Below are positions 13,985-19,804 of a stretch of 20,043 nt of DNA, piece by piece. Made by a program: the position numbers and the translations under genes. The notes beneath the pieces were generated by a model, which ran no database searches, had not been told where the DNA came from, and saw only the letters and a list, made by a program, of their open reading frames with translations. The stretch covers positions 683,078 to 703,120 of the forward strand of contig MU646397.1 in NCBI GenBank assembly GCA_026770585.1. Direction: 5' to 3'. Source of the stretch: Baffinella frigidus (lineage: Eukaryota; Cryptophyceae; Cryptomonadales; Baffinellaceae). Position 1 is the first letter of the stretch, and every line of letters begins with the position of its first letter.

Positions 13985-14572
13985 CGCCAGAATGATCCAG
14001 GCAAACCGGCAAGCCTTATCCGTGCCAGATCTGCCGCGCTTGACTTAACAATTCAAGGCATTTCCATTGAAAGATGTCAAAAGTGGATGTTTCGAGTGCC
14101 CTGGCGTGGTCAGATGAGTCCCAAAAAGTGGCTTTCCGTTCTACTTCCGACGGGGAGGGTTTTTGGGAGGTGGCCGCGCCAGGTCATAAGTTTCTGTTTC
14201 GCACACACACGTTCGAGCTAAAAGATTTTAGATGGCTTATCGTGGTACAGATTTTTAAAACTCCGGCGGCAAACAGCTCCAATTCCCAACACGTTTGGCG
14301 TGTTTCTCGGGTAGAATCAACTTTATTTCTAGATCGTGTAGTAAAATGAAAGAACGTTCGACTCCTGACGATGGGGAGGCTGCAGGTGCCGCCCTACGCT
14401 AGACCTCAAGGGAGCCAATCGCAAAAGTCAACTCCAATGGAGCCGCGGGTCAACTTTTTGCAGAATCCTGATTCCAGGATTTTTTATTGTTCCCATCACG
14501 TCTAAAGTGGCTCTGTTCGCGGCTGTCAACCTCATGGCGGGACTCCTCTGAACAGCCGCGCGAGCCCGTAAG
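13985..14572. other. Unassigned sequence with a 91-residue frame
   Basis: The + frame 14074-14349 (starts MSKVDVSSALAWSDESQKVA) has no domain I recognise. It includes FRSTSDGEGFWEV and HKFLFRTHTFELKDFRW. It could be real or element-derived. GTGGTACAGATTTTT and AAAAGTCAAC words (14252, 14422) belong to the element vocabulary. A hairpin CGCGGCTGT...ACAGCCGCG lies at 14519-14560. Confidence 0.25.
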
Positions 14573-14733
14573 CCACTCAGCGGGCTACGAAGGGATTTTC
14601 GGGCACTCAGTGCCCGAGTTTCCGTTACCTTATCCGTAGTAACCCCCCTATAGCCCTACGGGTTTCCTACCGTAGGGTCCTAGGTCTTATCGCTTAGGGG
14701 TTATTCAAAACCCCTTCCACGTCCGCTGTGTGG
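14573..14733. mobile_element. Family B structured element, copy 2
   Basis: Same orientation as copies at 5938 and 16862. Hairpin 1 is CGGGCAC-TCA-GTGCCCG, a compensated change relative to CGGGCTC/GAGCCCG in copy 1. Hairpin 2 CCCTACGG/CCGTAGGG is unchanged with a different loop. The block CGAGTTTCCGTTACCTTATC is intact. Confidence 0.85.
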
Positions 14734-14801
14734 GCATCAGGGGGTGATGGGTACGGGCTCGCGCGTCAGGCGGCGTTGCACTGTTCTGAAAACGCGAGAA
14801 T

Positions 14802-14984
14802 GCTACCACACGAGGCTATGAATGCGAACAGAATAAAACTCGAGTGTAAGCGTTTGTGTAGTAATTTTTATATGTTTGGTCACGTGTCGCCCGCAAAGCA
14901 GAGCGGGCGCCACGTGACCAATTCTCCCTACAAAATTTGAAATCGACATTTATTCTGTTCGCATGGATAGCCTCGTGTGGTAGA
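14802..14984. mobile_element. Inverted-repeat element with an inner CACGTGACC palindrome
   Basis: Outer arms GCTACCACACGAGGCTATG...GCGAACAGAATAAA (14802-14837) pair with 14949-14984. Nested inside, TTGGTCACGTGTCGCCCGC and GCGGGCGCCACGTGACCAA (14876-14921) form a second hairpin. Confidence 0.8.
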
Positions 14985-15213
14985 GCGGCCTATTTAAACG
15001 TGAGTTGTGACATCTGTGTAGTCACTTTCGTGAGAGTGATGACGAACTCTGCGAAATTTGCACAGTCACGACGTTGGAATACCCTCATCCTGGTACAAAT
15101 GCTTATGACCTTGTTTTTACCCACATGTAAATAGGTTTTTCCAGCATTCTCAAGTGGACGTTGCCACCCGTCCTCCCCTTCCGTGTTCTCAACCAACGCT
15201 CCTGCCCTGGCAG

Positions 15214-15255
15214 GCTGCGCTGGAGAGGGGCACTCTGCCTCCGCTAGCGCCGCCC
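15214..15255 (+). pseudogene. Decayed copy of the AALERDR exon
   Basis: After CCCTGGCAG the sequence GCTGCGCTGGAGAGGGGCAC matches the exon at 15647 (GCTGCGCTGGAGAGGGACCG) and then diverges (LPPLAPPS instead of VALAEAE). One of three copies with the same acceptor and first codons (15214, 15439, 15647). Confidence 0.5.
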
Positions 15256-15438
15256 TCTTTCGGGCAATTCAATTTCGGTACAAGATATAATCTGTCCCGC
15301 TATCTTAGGCTCCCCACGCGGAAGGTAAGGGTGTATATTATATTTTAAGTATCAAATGATGCTATCTTACGCCTTTTTATCAGGACAGATTCTGGTATGT
15401 TCCGAGATGAAATTGATCGATGGTTTTGTGGGGTGCAG

Positions 15439-15458
15439 GCTGCGCTGGAGCGGGAGCG
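15439..15458 (+). pseudogene. Truncated copy of the AALERER exon
   Basis: After GGGTGCAG, GCTGCGCTGGAGCGGGAGCG encodes AALERER and is cut at G|GTCATC, with a tandem CACGTGACC repeat shortly after. It shares the first 20 nt with the exon at 15647. Confidence 0.45.
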
Positions 15459-15482
15459 GTCATCACATGATCGTCTACTGTA

Positions 15483-15534
15483 AGTAGAGATCACGTGACC
15501 TCTCTTCCTGACAGTAGAGATCACGTGACCTCTC
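15483..15534 (+). repeat. Tandem AGTAGAGATCACGTGACCTCTC
   Basis: Two identical 22-bp units at 15483-15504 and 15513-15534, separated by TTCCTGAC. Each carries a CACGTGACC word. A third partial flank, TCTACTGTAAG, is just before. Confidence 0.85.
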
Positions 15535-15646
15535 CTTACTGCAGATCGGGTGTCTTCCCCTTTTTCTCGTATGTGAGGAGAAGAGATGCGCAATGCCGCT
15601 AGCAGAGATGCATTCTCGTGCCTAACCCGCAACATCGTTTTCGCAG

Positions 15647-15748
15647 GCTGCGCTGGAGAGGGACCGGGTGGCGCTAGCGGAGGCAGAGCGGGAGCTGCAA
15701 GCGCGCGAGGATGACCTCCGCACGCGGGGGGGGGGGGCGGCGCGCGCC
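15647..15748 (+). CDS. Coiled-coil exon AALERDRVALAEAERELQARED
   Basis: After a strong acceptor (TCGTTTTCGCAG) the frame reads AALERDRVALAEAERELQAR and then EDDLRTRGGG, a classic alpha-helical coiled coil turning into a Gly/Ala stretch. No GT donor is obvious. CGCAG|GCGAGC at 15748 would be a GC donor. This is the most complete version of a module seen in pieces at 15214, 15439, 15940 (DELRTRGG) and 16297 (EAERELQA), so it serves as the reference for locating insertions in the other copies. Confidence 0.55.
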
Positions 15749-15754
15749 GCAGGC

Positions 15755-15849
15755 GAGCCTACCTGCCTATCTTCCCACCTACCTACCTGCCTGCCTACCT
15801 ACCTATCTTCCCACCTACCTACCTACCTATCTGCCTACCTACCTACCTA
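15755..15849 (+). repeat. (CCTA)n tetranucleotide array
   Basis: ACCTACCTACCTGCCTATCTTCCC units, with a 36-bp higher-order duplication. It begins immediately after the putative GC donor and ends one base before an introner-like element. Confidence 0.95.
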
Positions 15850-15936
15850 GCGCCATCTAACGGGGATGTACATGTATTTACGTGGAATATACCTGGCACA
15901 AAACTGTTGCACGCGATACGATCGGGGAGTTTTAAG
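15850..15936 (+). mobile_element. Introner-like element, copy 1
   Basis: Starts GCGCCATCTAACGGGGATGT, ends GATACGATCGGGGAGTTTTAAG. It is 87 bp. Downstream exon sequence (CGTGCATGGACGAGCTGAGG) matches the continuation of the 15647 module (CGCGCGAGGATGACCTC) right at the AAG junction. Confidence 0.75.
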
Positions 15937-15986
15937 CGTGCATGGACGAGCTGAGGACGCGGGGCGGGGGGGGCGCGCGCCGTAGG
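15937..15986 (+). pseudogene. Partial copy of the DDLRTRGGG exon end
   Basis: ATGGACGAGCTGAGGACGCGG encodes MDELRTRGG..., then GGGGGGGGCGCGCGCCGTAGGC, parallel to EDDLRTRGGG and GGCGGCGCGCGCCGCAGGC at 15711-15748. Immediately downstream of the introner-like element. Confidence 0.45.
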
Positions 15987-16110
15987 CACGCCGCCCCTCT
16001 TTGTTGCCCCAAAGTTGACGGGTTTGTACCACACGCCCGGCATGTCAACTTAGGGATAGTCCGCGAGACAACGCGCGCTGCAGGCACGAAGCCTCTTCCA
16101 GCTCTGTCTC
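15987..16110 (-). mobile_element. Family T element, partial reverse copy
   Basis: CCCCAAAGTTGACGGGTTTG, TACCACACGCCCGGCATGTCAAC, then AGGGATAGTC. The end is altered by GCGCGCTGCAGGCACGAAGC. Overlaps the start of the next copy at 16100. Confidence 0.6.
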
Positions 16111-16305
16111 AGTCTATGCGGGCGGGCTCGTTTTCCACCGTTACCTTAAGTTAGCGGAGGTTCCATTTTTGCTTTGATACGTTCCACTCTCGTCTTTTGT
16201 TTCGGTGGGCATCGCTCTTCTCGCCCCAAAGTTGACGGGTTGGTACCGCGCACCCAGCGTGTCAACTTGAGAATAACCCGCGAGCCAACGCGAGTGAGGC
16301 GGAGC
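16100..16305 (-). mobile_element. Family T element with internal insertion
   Basis: Begins AGCTCTGTCTCAGTCTATGC and ends CGAGTGAGGCGGAGC. Between the left end and CGCCCCAAAGTTGACGGGTT is about 90 bp of other sequence (16130-16220). The right terminus runs directly into exon-like GAGGCGGAGCGGGAGCTGCA. Confidence 0.6.
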
Positions 16306-16424
16306 GGGAGCTGCAAGCTTATTATACTTGGTACAAAGTCCATGCACGTGGTACGATCGGGGAGTTTTAGGCGCGCGAGGAAGAGCCGCGGAGGCGGGAC
16401 CACTCGAGGCTGGAAGAGGGAGTA
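16297..16424 (+). CDS. EAERELQA exon copy interrupted by an introner-like element
   Basis: GAGGCGGAGCGGGAGCTGCAAGC (EAERELQA) is followed by a 52-bp insertion ending GGGAGTTTTAG and then GCGCGCGAGGAAGAGCCGCG (REEEPRRRDHSRLEEG). In the module at 15647 the same two halves are contiguous (CTGCAAGCGCGCGAGGAT). This gives a before-and-after view of an insertion inside a coding module. Confidence 0.5.
16319..16370 (+). mobile_element. Introner-like element, short copy 2
   Basis: TTATACTTGGTACAAAGTCC, then GCACGTGGTACGATCGGGGA and GTTTTAG, matching the 3' half of the longer copies (GTACAAnC...GGTACnATCGGGG...TTAAG). The GCACCCTCTAACGGGG start is missing. Confidence 0.7.
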
Positions 16425-16468
16425 TTCTAAATATAAGGTTGTTAAAATTTGTACCAGTCACGGGCGGG

Positions 16469-16511
16469 TTTGGTCAGGTTGCGGGGGGAATTCCCCGAGC
16501 AACGTGACCAA
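16469..16511. repeat. Hairpin TTTGGTCAGGTTGC / GCAACGTGACCAA
   Basis: TTGGTCA(G)GTTGC pairs with GCAACGTGACCAA around a GGGGGGAATTCCCC core. Similar to the inner CACGTGACC palindrome at 14876-14921. Confidence 0.7.
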
Positions 16512-16639
16512 CCGCGACTATTGTGTGAAAATTACTACACAGTGGTCCACTTGTTAAGGACTTGTAAAGCTAAAACTTTTAACATTGTCACATTTCTAGC
16601 CTCGAGTGGAAGGGGGGGGGGCGTGCGCGCTGCAGGAAC

Positions 16640-16690
16640 CCCGAAACCTTGCACCCTGAATCCGAAACCCGAAACCCGAAACCCACGATA
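16640..16690 (+). repeat. CCCGAAACCC scrap
   Basis: CCGAAACCTTGCACCCTGAATCCGAAACCCGAAACCC, degenerate telomere-like, C-rich on +. Preceded by GGGGGGGGGGCGTGCGCGCTGCAGG, similar to the exon tail at 15728-15749. Confidence 0.65.
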
Positions 16691-16722
16691 AATGTACCTC
16701 TCCGACTCCACTGCGAATCCAG

Positions 16723-16845
16723 AGATTTTGTGAAAGTCAATTTTTCCACAAAACTGTGAACTTAGAAACGAGGCACACCCGTTACGGGTGGTTGGTTTTC
16801 CAGTTAAGTTGACAGTTTGCATGGGAGTTCACTTTTACAAGATCT
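16723..16845. mobile_element. GTCAACTT-type inverted-repeat element, long copy
   Basis: AGATTTTGTGAAAGTCAATT and TTTCCACAAAACTGTGAACTTA pair with the right arm ending TTCACTTTTACAAGATCT over about 41 bp. Centre has GAAACGAGGCACACCCGTTACGGGTG. Same family as 3158-3268. Confidence 0.8.
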
Positions 16846-16861
16846 TCCGCCTCGAAGTTGA

Positions 16862-17022
16862 CCACACAGCGGGCTTCGAAAGGATTTTCGGCCCATTTTG
16901 GTCCGAGTTTCCGTTACCTTATCCGAAGGAACCCCCCAATGCCCCTACGGGTTGCCTACCGTAGGGTCGTAGGTCTTACCGCTTAAGGGTTATTCGAAAT
17001 CCCTTTGAAGTCCGCCGTGTGG
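16862..17022. mobile_element. Family B structured element, copy 3
   Basis: 161 bp with the best-preserved termini: CCACACAGCGGGCTTCGAAA pairs with TTTGAAGTCCGCCGTGTGG. Invariant CGAGTTTCCGTTACCTTATC and hairpin CCCTACGG/CCGTAGGG are present. Hairpin 1 is TCGGCCCA/TGGTCCGA with one mismatch. Confidence 0.85.
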
Positions 17023-17054
17023 CTCCTCTCAGCCTCCTCTTGACCCACACATAA

Positions 17055-17165
17055 ATATAACCAGCACCCTAAGCCCTACTCCCTCAACCCTAACCAAAAA
17101 ACAGCCCCACACCACAACCCCCAAATCCCAAACCTCAAACCTCAAACCCCAGCCCCCAAACAGAT
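17055..17165 (+). repeat. CCCTAACC/CCTCAAACC intron-like scrap
   Basis: AACCAGCACCCTAAGCCC, CCCTCAACCCTAACC and CAAACCTCAAACCTCAAACC. C-rich on +, precedes the exon array. Confidence 0.7.
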
Positions 17166-17246
17166 GATCTGGCGGAGCGAGAGCGGGGAGTGACGCGAGA
17201 CAGGGAGACGACCCTGCGCGAATCCGCCTCGAATCGCGCCGCCCAG
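17166..17246 (+). CDS. Coiled-coil exon AERERGVTRDRETTLRES, array copy 1
   Basis: Frame reads LAERERGVTRDRETTLRESA then SNRAAQ, ending CCCAG|GTTTGC. The same module recurs at 17361-17423 (VTRDREATLRESASSRAAQ, CGCAG|GTTAGC). An introner-like element starts 8 bp after each donor. The peptide is charged and helical. Confidence 0.5.
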
Positions 17247-17253
17247 GTTTGCC

Positions 17254-17355
17254 GCACCCTCTAACCGGGTTATATATGTATTTTTATAGCCCCTACATGA
17301 ATTATACCCTTTGCAAACGCCTTCCCCGCGGTACAAGCGCTCGGGGGTTAATAAG
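17254..17355 (+). mobile_element. Introner-like element, copy 3
   Basis: GCACCCTCTAACCGGGTTAT...CGGTACAAGCGCTCGGGGGTTAATAAG, 102 bp. Starts just after a donor and ends at AAG|TCGCACCTGG. Confidence 0.8.
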
Positions 17356-17423
17356 TCGCACCTGGAAGTGACGCGAGACAGGGAGGCAACCCTGCGCGAA
17401 TCCGCCTCAAGTCGCGCCGCGCA
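17356..17423 (+). CDS. Coiled-coil exon, array copy 2
   Basis: TCGCACCTGGAAGTGACGCG... encodes HLEVTRDREATLRESASSRA then AQ, with donor CGCAG|GTTAGC. Differs from copy 1 by a few substitutions (T to A, N to S). Bounded on both sides by introner-like elements. Confidence 0.55.
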
Positions 17424-17431
17424 GGTTAGCC

Positions 17432-17596
17432 GCACCCTCTAACGGGGCTGTGCATGTGTGTACCACAATTATAAATGCAGTTGTATATTCCGTACATGTA
17501 TTGTACTACCAGTTGTATAGTCCGTGCACGAATTGCATACCCAAAACCCGGTACAACCTCCTTCCCCGTGGTACAGCGATCGGGGAATATCGTAAG
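17432..17596 (+). mobile_element. Introner-like element, copy 4 (long form)
   Basis: 165 bp: the same ends (GCACCCTCTAACGGGGCTGT...CGGGGAATATCGTAAG) with an enlarged middle in which a GTAGTCCGTACATG-like unit is duplicated. Shares this long-form middle with the minus-strand copy at 18930-18999. Confidence 0.8.
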
Positions 17597-17624
17597 TCGC
17601 ACCTGGAATCTCGGCAGGCGCGTC
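17597..17624 (+). pseudogene. Short exon scrap HLESRQARR
   Basis: TCGCACCTGGAATCTCGGCAGGCGCGTC begins like array copy 2 (TCGCACCTGGAA) but jumps to a sequence matching its end, so most of the module is deleted. Between two introner-like elements. Confidence 0.45.
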
Positions 17625-17734
17625 GCGCCCTTTAACGGGGCTATATGCATTTGTACAGACCGTACATGAATTTTACCCGGTACAAACTTCCCCCCCGCGG
17701 TACACCCGTGGTACAACCATCCGGGAATTTTAAG
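17625..17734 (+). mobile_element. Introner-like element, copy 5
   Basis: GCGCCCTTTAACGGGGCTAT...GGTACAACCATCCGGGAATTTTAAG, 110 bp, with a duplicated GCGGTACACCCGTGGTACAA word. Confidence 0.8.
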
Positions 17735-17818
17735 TCCTGCGAGGAGCCTGCGGCGCAGCGAGAGAGGGCGGTGGAGTGGCGGCTGTTGGAGGTGGAGGGC
17801 CATGAGGAGCGGGCCGAG
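17735..17818 (+). CDS. Coiled-coil exon QRERAVEWRLLEVEGHEERA, copy 1
   Basis: After TTTTAAG the frame reads CEEPAAQRERAVEWRLLEVE and then GHEERAE, and is cut directly by the next introner-like element. The module at 17920 has the same sequence continuing past this point (REERASRREQVLL), so the element marks the break. No GT at the left junction (CCGAG|GCACCC). A GC-type donor is possible. Confidence 0.5.
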
Positions 17819-17919
17819 GCACCCTCTAACGGGGCTATGCATGTACTTGTACAGCCCCTACATGTATTATACCGGGTACAAACGCCTCCCCCACGGTACA
17901 ACCATCCGGGAATATTAAG
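17819..17919 (+). mobile_element. Introner-like element, copy 6
   Basis: GCACCCTCTAACGGGGCTAT...GGTACAACCATCCGGGAATATTAAG, 101 bp. The cleanest copy, usable as a family reference. Confidence 0.85.
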
Positions 17920-18060
17920 TCGTGCGTGGGGCCTGCAGGCGCAGCGAGAGAGAGCGGTGGAAGGGCGGCTGTTGGAGGTGGAGGGCCGCGAGGAGCGGGC
18001 ATCGCGCCGCGAACAAGTCCTCCTCGACCGCGAACGCGAGGTTTCTACTGAAACACTCTA
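17920..18060 (+). CDS. Coiled-coil exon QRERAVEGRLLEVEGREERASRREQVLLDREREV
   Basis: After TATTAAG the frame reads QAQRERAVEGRLLEVEGREE, RASRREQVLL and DREREVSTETL with a TAG at 18059-18061. A donor is plausible at GCGAG|GTTTCT (18041). Pieces of its second half recur downstream: ERASRREQ near 18372, VLLDREREV at 18562, LLDREREV at 18688 and RDREV at 18999. It is the longest continuous version of the module and a strong coiled coil. Confidence 0.55.
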
Positions 18061-18061
18061 G

Positions 18062-18258
18062 CCCGCTCTGTCCATCTCATCGTTTTCAAACGAACTTGGG
18101 TTTAATAGTCAGCTTTTGCTCAAAATATGTCAACTTTGGTTCCAAAATGATTTTAATCCATGGTTATATCCCACCTTAGTTGTGGGAATTGGAGCCGCTG
18201 GGTGCCGGATTCCGGCAACGATTACAGGATGGGGTGGGGTAGGACTTTCCAGTAGTTA
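18062..18258. other. Unassigned spacer
   Basis: Unique sequence with ATATGTCAACTTTGGTTCC and a GGTGCCGGATTCCGGCAACG palindrome near 18200. No gene seen. Confidence 0.35.
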
Positions 18259-18347
18259 GGACCCCACACCAAACCGGGTGTGTCCAACACCCTCTTCAAA
18301 ACACCCTCGGAGCAAACTAAAACAGCCTGGTACAACTTAAAAGTTGT
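18259..18347 (+). mobile_element. Family X intronic repeat, copy 1
   Basis: GGACCCCACACCAAACCGGG, TGTGTCCAACACCCTC, GAGCAAACTAAAACAGCCTG and GTACAACTTAAAA. A near-identical copy at 18591-18684 and a truncated reverse copy at 20006-20043. Both + copies end in AAAAG directly before exon-like sequence. Confidence 0.75.
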
Positions 18348-18363
18348 AAAAGTCCGCAGCTGG

Positions 18364-18400
18364 GCGCGCGGAGCGGGCGTCACGCCGGGAACAAGTTAAT
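18364..18400 (+). pseudogene. Exon scrap ERASRREQ
   Basis: GCGGAGCGGGCGTCACGCCG then GGAACAAG reads ERASRREQ, matching the middle of the 17920 module. Interrupted at CAAG by the element at 18401-18560, after which the module resumes (TCCTCCTAGACCGCGAACG). Confidence 0.5.
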
Positions 18401-18560
18401 CCCGCAGGGTGGTCGTAATGAATGCGAGTTTTGTGTATCTTAAGGGTAGAAATAAGACAGTCGTCTATCTAGACTTCATTTAGAGCCTTAAGATACACCA
18501 GAATCGGGTCGGAGATCCCCGAAATCGTATTCATCATGAATTGAATACTCGTCCGGATGA
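18401..18560. mobile_element. Foldback insertion splitting an exon copy
   Basis: Placed exactly between GGAACAAG and TCCTCCTAGACCGCGAAC, which are contiguous at 18010-18035. Internal pairing: ATGAATGCGAGTTTTGTGTATCTTAAGG against CCTTAAGATACACCAGAATCG and ATCGTATTCAT. The right end is GGATGAAAG, so AAG occurs at both junctions. Confidence 0.7.
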
Positions 18561-18585
18561 AAGTCCTCCTAGACCGCGAACGCGA
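18561..18585 (+). pseudogene. Exon scrap VLLDREREV
   Basis: TCCTCCTAGACCGCGAACGCGAG is the second half of the split exon copy (frame G|TCCTCCTAG... would read VLLDREREV) followed by donor-like GAG|GTTTTGG and a family X repeat. Confidence 0.45.
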
Positions 18586-18590
18586 GGTTT

Positions 18591-18684
18591 TGGAACCCAC
18601 ACCAAACCGGGTGTGTCCCAACACCCCTTTTTAAAACACCCTCGTAGCAAACTAAAACAGCCTGGTACAACTTAAAATTCGCAA
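18591..18684 (+). mobile_element. Family X intronic repeat, copy 2
   Basis: GGAACCCACACCAAACCGGG...TACAACTTAAAATTCGCAAAAG, then exon scrap CCTCCTCGACCGCGAACGCGAG|GTTGACGG (LLDREREV) at 18687-18710. Starts right after one DREREV scrap and ends right before the next. Confidence 0.75.
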
Positions 18685-18705
18685 AAGCCTCCTCGACCGC
18701 GAACG

Positions 18706-18830
18706 CGAGGTTGACGGACTATTCGCAAGTTGACATGCTCGGCGTGCGGTACAAATCCGTCAACTTTGGAGCGGGAAAGAGCCCGGGTGCCGCATATTGG
18801 TGCGCCCACATAGACTGAGGCGGAGGGGCG
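18706..18830 (+). mobile_element. Family T element, forward copy
   Basis: GAGGTTGACGGACTATTCGC, AAGTTGACATGCTCGG, GCGGTACAAATCCGTCAACT, GCCCGGGTGCCGCATATTGG and ending AGACTGAGGCGGAGG. Follows directly on the DREREV scrap and runs into exon-like GCGGAGTGGGCGTC at 18833. Confidence 0.7.
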
Positions 18831-18929
18831 TGCGGAGTGGGCGTCTAGCTCTGTCCCAAAACGCCACAGAAATTGGAGCGATCCTTCAAATTCAGCTGCC
18901 AACAGGCCCTCCTAGAAAAAGGAGGGTCA

Positions 18930-18999
18930 ATACATGTACAGACTATACAACTGCATGTATAATTGATGTACACACATGTACCGCCCCGTTAGAGGGCGC
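18930..18999 (-). mobile_element. Introner-like element, reverse copy 7
   Basis: The complement reads GCGCCCTCTAACGGGGCGGT...ACATGCAGTTGTATAGTCTGTACATG, matching the long-form copy 4. The TTAAG end is missing. It is the only copy on the minus strand. Confidence 0.75.
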
Positions 19000-19011
19000 G
19001 ACCGCGAGGTC

Positions 19012-19136
19012 TAGCTCTGCCTCTCTCGGGTTGACTGGCAGACTATTCTCGACTTGACATGCTGGGTTCGCGAACTCGTCGACGTTGGAGCGACAACGAG
19101 CCCGGGCTCACCAAATCGGTGCGCCCGAATAGCCTG
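19012..19136 (+). mobile_element. Family T element, near-complete forward copy
   Basis: TCTAGCTCTGCCTCTCTCGG, then GTTGACTGGCAGACTATTCT, GACATGCTGGGTTCGCGAAC, CGAGCCCGGGCTCACC and GAATAGCCTGAGAG. Flanked on the right by two tandem AGTTGCGAGCCTC words (19138 and 19156), which also occur at 19629. A partial family T left end lies at 19288-19316. Confidence 0.7.
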
Positions 19137-19167
19137 AGAGTTGCGAGCCTCACTGGCAGTTGCGAGC

Positions 19168-19244
19168 CTCGCGTACGCATATCAGCCAAGAGATGATATA
19201 CGGCTAACAAGGTATATGATATACGGATAACAAGGTACACCCAG
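19168..19244 (-). repeat. GTACCTTGTTATC repeat, copy 2 with tandem duplication
   Basis: Reverse orientation to 10514-10575. TAACAAGGTATATGATATACGG is tandemly duplicated inside it. Confidence 0.7.
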
Positions 19245-19332
19245 CCCTTCAACTACAGTAAGTCGAGCGTCCGCTCTAACAACCCTCTAGCTCTGTCCCA
19301 GTGAATTTGGGCTCCCCACATATTCGCCCCCC

Positions 19333-19372
19333 CCCCCAAATTTCACAGGTGAATTTCCTGAGGGGGGCGAAA
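19333..19372. repeat. Hairpin with C-run arm
   Basis: TTCGCCCCCCCCC...AAATTTCAC pairs with GTGAATTTCCTGAGGGGGGCGAA, arms about 20 bp. Confidence 0.75.
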
Positions 19373-19386
19373 TGCCTCTAAACCCT

Positions 19387-19569
19387 GACAGTGGCAGGTA
19401 GCGGCGGCTGGGCAGGAGGTCTCCTGTTACCCCTCTCCTGGCCTCAGACCTCCGCACAGGCTTACAGGCGTATACAGTATGTATATGTATATACAGGCTT
19501 ACAGGCGCATCCAGTATGTATATGCGGGCGTACAGGCGCATCCAGGAGTAACAGGATGGTAACGAGGCA
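19387..19569 (+). repeat. Duplicated segment and GTATATGTATATACAGGC tandem
   Basis: GACAGTGGCAGGTAGCGGCG...GGCAGGAGG at 19387-19415 is repeated at 19570-19600. Between them, CTTACAGGCGTATACAGTATGTATATG-type units of about 36-39 bp repeat three times (19460-19545). Confidence 0.75.
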
Positions 19570-19595
19570 GACGGTGGCAGGTGGCGGGGGCTGAG

Positions 19596-19628
19596 CAGGA
19601 GGCTGCGCGCGCGCTGCTCCAGGGACAG
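19596..19628 (+). CDS. Coiled-coil mini-exon EAARALLQGQ
   Basis: (AEQ)EAARALLQGQ ending GGACAG|GTTGCGAG on +. The acceptor is ambiguous among several CAG words (19568-19598). A degraded copy at 19768-19792 reads ARALQ, a TAG, then RQ before CAG|GTTCTGAG, with C-rich telomere-like DNA after it. Same composition as the other + exons. Confidence 0.4.
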
Positions 19629-19804
19629 GTTGCGAGCCTCACCTAACCCCGACACAGCGATTTCCTACTCTTGGCCACGGAAATAGAATTTTTAAATGGT
19701 GAAAGTTGACGGTTGTGGTACAAAAATGTCAACTTTTGCCATTTTGATTATTTTGGCGGCCGATTTCTCTGCGCGCGCGCTGCAATAGAGACAGGTTCTG
19801 AGCC

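Noticed and set aside
15755-15849. CRISPR-like or regulatory direct repeats
   Set aside because: Simple (CCTA)n microsatellite with no spacer structure.
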